Positions 59,833 to 64,000 of a stretch of DNA of 64,000 bases are shown here, one piece after another. Position 1 is the stretch's first letter. Each line of letters opens with the position of its first letter. The stretch lies in contig JBCBOS010000025.1 in assembly GCA_039821145.1 (NCBI GenBank), positions 62,001 through 126,000 on the forward strand, in the 5' to 3' direction. Source of the stretch: JBCCSZ01 sp039821145. Lineage in GTDB: Bacteria; Bacteroidota; Bacteroidia; Chitinophagales; Saprospiraceae. A model generated the notes under the pieces. It worked only from the letters and a program-made list of their open reading frames with translations. It ran no database searches and was not told where the DNA came from. Position numbers and translations under genes: made by a program.

Positions 59833-60585
59833 TCAGCTCACTGACTTGATTTGATCTTCTTCCAGCAGTGGCATACGCAAATACCGTAAAAGCAGTTGAA
59901 CCACGGCCAGCACATCTTTTTCACAGTATTGGCTGATGCGGTCCAGTTCATCGTCTTGCCAGAAGACGCGCCCGACCATGCTGCCGTCGATGTCGTCTTT
60001 GGGAGAGGGAAAGCCAAAAACGGCAGCCAGCAATTTGAGGGAAGTGTAGTTTTTGTAATCCCCAAACTTCCACATCTCCAGGGTATCCAGAAAATATTTC
60101 AATTCCCAGGGCTTTTTGCCACTGATGTTGAGCATGCCGGGCAGGGGGAGTTGATTGATCAGCAGTCGTCGACAAACGTAGGGGATGTCAAATTCGCGGA
60201 TGTTGTGGCCACAGAAATAATGCTTGTTGGGATTGCCGTAGTATTGGTTGATGAGTTCGCAAAACTCTGTGAGCAGCACCGCTTCGTCCTGATTGGCAAA
60301 AGATTTAAGCCGCAAGGAAGGTCTGCCACTTGCCCCATCCTTGACCACAATTCCCACTGAAATACAGACAATTTTGCCAAATTCAGCATAAATACCCGCC
60401 TTTTCGGGGTACAGCTCGGCAGCCTGCTCGGGAGAGATTTCCTCATCGTATTGGCGAAGAATGCTTTTGCACTTGATGCGCCAGAGCTCTTGCATGGGCT
60501 CGGAAAGCTCTTCATAGGTCGCTTTTCCGGAGACTGTTTCTGCGTCGAAGAACAGAATGTTGGAGATGTCTAGTTTTTGAAGCAT
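59833..60585 (-). CDS. 3'-5' exonuclease, DEDDy (RNase H-like) type
   Basis: The 250-aa product is a predicted exonuclease with the fold of the proofreading domain of DNA polymerase B. The four acidic metal ligands are visible: Asp14 and Glu16 in LFFDAETV (motif I), the Asp in FCGHNIREFDIPYVCRRL (motif II) and the last Asp with Tyr in ISQYCEKDVLAVVQLL (motif III, YxxxD). The internal KKPWELKYFLDTLEMWKFGD and SLKLLAAVFGFPSPKDDIDG are typical of the stand-alone family in Bacteroidota. It is usually annotated as ribonuclease H-like or PolB-like exonuclease; the natural substrate, RNA or DNA, is not known. It is the first gene of a minus-strand series ending with the TonB receptor. Confidence 0.88.
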   Translation of the reverse strand: MLQKLDISNILFFDAETVSGKATYEELSEPMQELWRIKCKSILRQYDEEISPEQAAELYPEKAGIYAEFGKIVCISVGIVVKDGASGRPSLRLKSFANQDEAVLLTEFCELINQYYGNPNKHYFCGHNIREFDIPYVCRRLLINQLPLPGMLNISGKKPWELKYFLDTLEMWKFGDYKNYTSLKLLAAVFGFPSPKDDIDGSMVGRVFWQDDELDRISQYCEKDVLAVVQLLLRYLRMPLLEEDQIKSVS

Positions 60586-60957
60586 ATCAATACAACGGGT
60601 TCGTATAATAGAATGGAGCTTTGGTATAATCCAGCGGCGCCCAATGTATAACTTGCCCTCCTGATGTGCGTTATTAGGCTACATTTGTAAGACAAGAAGA
60701 GGATAAAACATTCGATTCGCTTCTTGCAGAAGGACAGAAACACAAAGATAGCAAATTATTGCTTACAGAGTTTCACCATCCTGATGACACAGTCGAAAAT
60801 ATAGGATTTGCAATACAATAAATTAAAAGCCTTTGCCCCCAAAGTCGTACCTTTGGACCAAACGAAACCACAAATTACCACAACCAACTAATTCATTGAC
60901 AGACGCTTTAAATATTAAAGATTTTGTCAATTTATTTTCACACTTAAAATAGTCGAT
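60586..60957. other. Divergent intergenic region of about 370 bp
   Basis: It lies between the exonuclease gene (minus) and the coiled-coil protein gene (plus). It is AT-rich and holds the TACCTTTG element at 60848-60855. I see no gene and no structured RNA. Confidence 0.45.
60848..60855 (+). promoter_or_regulatory. Candidate -7 element for the coiled-coil protein gene
   Basis: TACCTTTG agrees with TAnnTTTG and would give a leader of about 95 nt before ATG 60958. The nearest upstream TTTG is closer than usual. Confidence 0.35.
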
Positions 60958-61953
60958 ATGAGCTTTTCAAAAGATTCCAAGCAGAAATTAATTGCCTTTG
61001 CAGCTGTTTTCATCGTAGCTCTTTTGGGAATCAATGCCTACCTGCTGTACAACAAGTACAACCAGGACAAAATCATCGAGCAAACGAGCCTTGATCTGGA
61101 CGAAGCACAAAAGCTGAACACAGAACTGGAAAAGCAGTACTACGAAGCATTGGCCGAGCTGGAAGAAATGAGGGGTAACAACGAGGAACTCAATGCCTTG
61201 ATTGATCAACAAAAAACAGAACTGAAAGAACAAAAAGAAAAAATTGCCCGTTCCATCCGCAGCGGCAAAGCCTCCAAAAGAGAATTGGCTTCTGCTCGCA
61301 AGCAAATGAGCGAATTGCGCACACAAGTGGATGAGTACCTGGCCGAAATCACAGCTCTAAGAGAAGAAAAAGAGATGCTGACAGCCCAGAACTCCCAACT
61401 GACCCAAGAGCGCAACGATCTGCAAACAACCGTTGCCCAGGAGCGCAGCATGAACGAAGAGTTGACAACTGCCCGCGCCGCACTGGTGAGCGAAAAGGAA
61501 AGCTTGCTGCAAGAGAAGAGCGCTCTGAGCAAAAAAGTCAACATCGCCTCCGTCATCAAGGTGGACAATCTGAACATCACTGGCGAAAAGATCCGCAAAA
61601 GCGGCAAGCCAGTCAAGAAGAAGTCTGCCAAGAGCATCAACCGCCTGAAGATTTGCTTCAACGCCACCCAGAATAACGTTACTGATGCAGGTGTAGAGCG
61701 TTTCTACATTCGCATTCTCAATCCGCTTGGAGAGACACTGGCAGTTGAAGACCTCGGATCAGGTGTGATGACCAACCAACAGACCAATGAAGAGATGCGC
61801 TTCACACAGGTCAAAGAGGTAGAATACACCAACGAGGAAATGTCTACCTGCATGTTCTGGGAGCCCAATACGGCCTTCTCCAAAGGAAAGCACGATGTAG
61901 AAATCTACAACAAAGGCTTCCTGGCTGGCAAGGGTTCCTTCACACTGAAGTAA
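60958..61953 (+). CDS. Single-pass coiled-coil protein with C-terminal beta domain
   Basis: The 331-aa product has a short cytoplasmic start, one transmembrane helix (about 11-30, LIAFAAVFIVALLGINAYLL) and a long coiled coil (about 35-195) rich in Glu, Lys, Leu and Gln with clear heptads. The C-terminal part (about 200-331) is beta-rich: KICFNATQNNVTDAGVERFY, then LNPLGETLAVEDLGSG, and FLAGKGSFTLK at the end. Proteins of this type are widespread in Bacteroidota and are sometimes labelled chromosome-segregation SMC-like only because of the coiled coil; there is no ATPase part. The coiled coil should be in the periplasm as a spacer or oligomerisation stalk. Function is unknown. A terminator hairpin follows at 62001-62039. 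Confidence 0.85.
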   Translation: MSFSKDSKQKLIAFAAVFIVALLGINAYLLYNKYNQDKIIEQTSLDLDEAQKLNTELEKQYYEALAELEEMRGNNEELNALIDQQKTELKEQKEKIARSIRSGKASKRELASARKQMSELRTQVDEYLAEITALREEKEMLTAQNSQLTQERNDLQTTVAQERSMNEELTTARAALVSEKESLLQEKSALSKKVNIASVIKVDNLNITGEKIRKSGKPVKKKSAKSINRLKICFNATQNNVTDAGVERFYIRILNPLGETLAVEDLGSGVMTNQQTNEEMRFTQVKEVEYTNEEMSTCMFWEPNTAFSKGKHDVEIYNKGFLAGKGSFTLK

Positions 61954-62000
61954 TATTCCCCCCAGCATGAGACAATAGTTTGCAATCATGCACAAGGATC

Positions 62001-62039
62001 AAATGGTGATCGGCTCCGGCTGGTCACCATTTTCCTTTT
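62001..62039 (+). terminator. Terminator hairpin after the coiled-coil protein gene
   Basis: AAATGGTGA (62001-62009) pairs exactly with TCACCATTT (62024-62032) around a 14-base GC-rich loop. A short run TCCTTTT follows. It is 48 bp past the stop. Confidence 0.65.
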
Positions 62040-62162
62040 GGGCCCAGTCCAAATGTGGGTGGTTTTCACGAACTTTACGGCGGTTTTCTAGTTATTGCAT
62101 GTAGCGATTCATCTGTACACAAACAGATGCATCTGTCACTTAAATACAATTAGTACAACCAT

Positions 62163-62627
62163 ATGGAAAAAGAGAAGCAAGAGACACCGCAGGACGAAAA
62201 GGATTTTGTCAATCCCATCGACAAAGACACCATCGCTGATTCCCCCCACATCCTTCCCTACGCCAGCAATGTGGGAAGCGCCATCATCAAGCCCATCGAC
62301 AAGGGCAGGGTCAAGGGACTGGCCATGAATGCCATGTACGAACAAACAGATGTACAACTCGATCAAATCCGCGAACAGGTGGAATTGCTCATCGAACAGG
62401 CCAGGGTCATCCATTCCCGGGTGGATGTTTCCGAAAAAATTTACATGGCAGACATGGGATTTGAACCCAGAATCGGACATACTTACCATCTTTATGAACG
62501 AAAGAGTGGAAAACATGTGTTATCTTTGGTAGCACCCGAAGAGTGGGGCAACAATCCCCCCTTCGAGTACGTATCAACTGTAAAATTATTATCAGACCAT
62601 ACCTGGGAGGTCTTGGACCGCAGGTAA
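62163..62627 (+). CDS. DUF2452 family protein
   Basis: The 154-aa product matches the DUF2452 family, small cytoplasmic proteins in Bacteroidota and some others. Landmarks are VNPIDKDTIADSPHILPYAS near the N-terminus, SAIIKPIDKGRVKGLAMNAM, the helix LDQIREQVELLIEQARVI, and FEPRIGHTYHLYERKSG with LSLVAPEEWG in the C-terminal part. No catalytic residues are known for the family. It ends 15 bp before the RDD gene, in the same direction, so these two form an operon. A role cannot be given. Confidence 0.88.
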   Translation: MEKEKQETPQDEKDFVNPIDKDTIADSPHILPYASNVGSAIIKPIDKGRVKGLAMNAMYEQTDVQLDQIREQVELLIEQARVIHSRVDVSEKIYMADMGFEPRIGHTYHLYERKSGKHVLSLVAPEEWGNNPPFEYVSTVKLLSDHTWEVLDRR

Positions 62628-62642
62628 CACAATCTATTAGCT

Positions 62643-63104
62643 ATGAATCAGAATGATGAAATCCTGGACGAACAGGAATCAGAAGTCACGCCAGAAGAGT
62701 TTTTGGCCTCCAAAGGCACTCGATTTGCCAATTACTTGATCGACTCCATTGTCGCCATCGTCCTCGTCTTCGGCCTGCTGTTTTTGTTTGGGCCGGAAGA
62801 AATGCTTCTCAATGACGGCGGTGTGTCCTTCAATCTCATGACTTATGCCGTTATGATTGGCTACTTCGTCCTCTTCGAAGGCACAACAGGAAAGACTCCT
62901 GGCAAATACATCACGGGAACCAAGGTGGTCACCATCCATGGAGACAAACCGACCTTGCTCAACATCGTGGGCCGTTCCTTCTGCCGTTTGATCCCTTTTG
63001 AAGCTTTTTCCTTCTTGGGCGCACGCGGAGTGGGCTGGCACGACAGCATCTCGAAAACCTATGTGGTAAAGGACGAATTCAACAAAGGCTTTAACTATGT
63101 CTAA
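62643..63104 (+). CDS. RDD-family integral membrane protein
   Basis: The 153-aa product is a small inner-membrane protein with the RDD signature: RFANYLIDSIVAIVLVFGLL (first helix with the conserved Arg and Asp), a second helix LMTYAVMIGYFVLFEGTTG, and the loop TPGKYITGTKVV typical of the family. A third amphipathic segment, RSFCRLIPFEAFSFLG, then GWHDSISKTYVV, ends the domain. The first 25 residues are acidic and cytoplasmic. RDD proteins have been proposed as transporters or membrane regulators; the function here is not determined. It is cotranscribed with the DUF2452 gene and ends at a strong terminator. Confidence 0.9.
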   Translation: MNQNDEILDEQESEVTPEEFLASKGTRFANYLIDSIVAIVLVFGLLFLFGPEEMLLNDGGVSFNLMTYAVMIGYFVLFEGTTGKTPGKYITGTKVVTIHGDKPTLLNIVGRSFCRLIPFEAFSFLGARGVGWHDSISKTYVVKDEFNKGFNYV

Positions 63105-63136
63105 TTGAACCTTACTGCAACAAAGAAATTTACGGG

Positions 63137-63175
63137 CCTCCTCCTTTCCTTGTGATCGGAGGAGGTTCTGTTTTT
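63137..63175 (+). terminator. Rho-independent terminator of the DUF2452-RDD operon
   Basis: CCTCCTCC pairs with GGAGGAGG around a 13-base loop; TTCTGTTTTT follows. It is 33 bp past the RDD stop and 12 bp before the stop of the convergent gene. Confidence 0.8.
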
Positions 63176-63186
63176 CATCCTCTTGC

Positions 63187-64000
63187 TCAATCCCTTCTGC
63201 TCTGCACTTTGACCACCCGCCTGGTCTCCAACTCTCCATCTACTTCCAACTTGCAAAAGTAAATCCCTGCCGGTACGTCCTCTGCAAAAATGTGCTGGTA
63301 AATCCCAGGGGACAAACGCTCTGAGTTGTGATAACGAGCCAACAACCGACCTTTCCAGTCGTACAACTGAAGGCGGACTTTGCGCTCCTCTTGCAGTCGA
63401 AAGACAATGTTCAAACTGTCTGCAAAGGGAGATGGATGGCATTGTAGGCGGGCAGGCCGGGCCGGAGAAGCAGTCGACGGAGAAGAGAATTTATCCCCAA
63501 CTTGTACAAAAACGGGAGCTGCACTCAGTTGGATTTGATTGCCCTGTATGCTCAGACTGTCCCCGCTCCTGGAAAAATCCCATTCTTTGACCAATAGTTG
63601 CTCCACCTGTAGGAGGTTGGGAAAGCGGTATGATGCCGTGGCCAATTCACTGCGGTCGTTGGGTGTTTTTGCCCACAATACATAGATGGTCTCCCCCGTC
63701 GGATGGTCAAAAGCTGCTCCGCCGATGCCCCTAGGTAGATTCATCTCGCGGGTTTTGTCCTCATCGTAATAGCGACCATACAGCAGCTTTGAGATGGTTC
63801 GGTACGCAATTCCTGCCTCTGTGGGCTGTTGCTGGTAAGGAGCTGTTCCTTCGAGTTTTTGATACAATCCCATGAGGTGAAACTCGCTCTTGGCTTCATC
63901 AAAAGCACTGATCTCTCCGAGTTGGTAGATGTGGAACTGATGCACTCCCACTTTTTGCACTTCGACCAAGGCCTTGAGGAGGAAATTGCGCTGGGCCTCA
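63187..64000 (-). CDS. C-terminal part of a T9SS-exported protein (cut by the window edge)
   Basis: The reading frame is open to the right edge; its last 271 residues are visible. The last 85 or so form a T9SS type A sorting domain: LQCHPSPFADSLNIVF, then VRLQLYDWKGRLLAR, PAGIYFCKLEVDGELETRR and VVKVQ at the end. The preceding part (about 80-170 from the edge) contains SKLLYGRYYDEDKTREMNLP and GETIYVLWAKTPNDRSELAT, which looks like the end of a glycosidase- or beta-sandwich-type secreted protein, but the family is not identifiable from this piece. The protein is expected to be exported by the T9SS and processed. Confidence 0.85.
   Translation of the reverse strand, partial: EAQRNFLLKALVEVQKVGVHQFHIYQLGEISAFDEAKSEFHLMGLYQKLEGTAPYQQQPTEAGIAYRTISKLLYGRYYDEDKTREMNLPRGIGGAAFDHPTGETIYVLWAKTPNDRSELATASYRFPNLLQVEQLLVKEWDFSRSGDSLSIQGNQIQLSAAPVFVQVGDKFSSPSTASPARPARLQCHPSPFADSLNIVFRLQEERKVRLQLYDWKGRLLARYHNSERLSPGIYQHIFAEDVPAGIYFCKLEVDGELETRRVVKVQSRRD

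Noticed and set aside
60601..60630. Stretch containing GGTTCG that recalls a tRNA T-arm
   Set aside because: No acceptor stem or anticodon arm can be built around it.

Overview
The window looks like a chromosomal segment of a Bacteroidota bacterium, most probably of the Saprospiria (Lewinella/Haliscomenobacter-like). This is an inference from gene content. There are four proteins with type IX secretion (T9SS) C-terminal sorting domains, two of them giant SprB-repeat proteins. There is also a TonB-dependent receptor with a carboxypeptidase-regulatory N-terminal domain, a prokaryotic HU/SPOR membrane protein, a GH3/beta-lactamase fusion lipoprotein, a LytS/LytTR system with a two-component propeller sensor, and DUF2452/RDD genes. 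Several start sites are preceded by the Bacteroidota -7 element TAnnTTTG. I see no rRNA, tRNA, CRISPR, insertion sequence or phage gene. The segment reads as housekeeping and surface genes, not as a mobile island.

Layout. 0.3-5.1 kb: a 1579-aa T9SS-exported protein with dockerin and cohesin-like parts, followed by a strong terminator. 5.7-12.7 kb (minus strand): a DoxX-like protein, a COG2509 FAD protein, two paralogous small secreted proteins, KdsA, an HU/SPOR protein, and an arsR-DUF6428 pair with two matching 16-bp operators. 13.3-17.0 kb (plus): three secreted proteins, namely a CHPTDC-domain/GRPGP-repeat protein, an Asn/Asp-rich protein and a papain-like protease with a DUF4384-like tail. 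17.0-21.4 kb (minus): flippase, lipoprotein, enoyl-CoA hydratase and 2Fe-2S ferredoxin. 22.0-28.9 kb: methyltransferase, glycosyltransferase, a YfhO-like membrane protein, a glycerophosphodiesterase lipoprotein and an overlapping DUF418 protein. 28.9-31.8 kb: a GH3-like/serine hydrolase fusion whose GH3 part appears catalytically dead. 32.4-34.8 kb: an ECF sigma factor with a membrane partner, preceded by a long hairpin. 35.4-39.1 kb: a sensor kinase and LytTR regulator.

39.2-54.4 kb is dominated by two giant secreted M43-type metalloproteases of 2860 and 1813 aa. They carry about 27 and 14 SprB repeats and a T9SS sorting domain, and flank a small membrane coiled-coil protein. The smaller one has three 462-bp tandem repeats. 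54.7-60.6 kb (minus): TonB receptor, methyltransferase, an unknown protein, ribulose-phosphate epimerase and a DEDDy exonuclease. 61.0-63.1 kb (plus): a coiled-coil membrane protein, a DUF2452 protein and an RDD protein. The right edge carries the 3' part of another T9SS-exported protein.

Much of the content concerns the cell surface: exported proteases and adhesin-like repeats, LPS/glycan genes (kdsA, flippase, glycosyltransferase, YfhO), wall-associated proteins (SPOR, GH3/beta-lactamase) and signalling systems that may control them. The least explained parts are the giant protease pair, the three-gene secreted papain cluster, the ECF pair with its hairpin leader, and several strong inverted repeats between genes.
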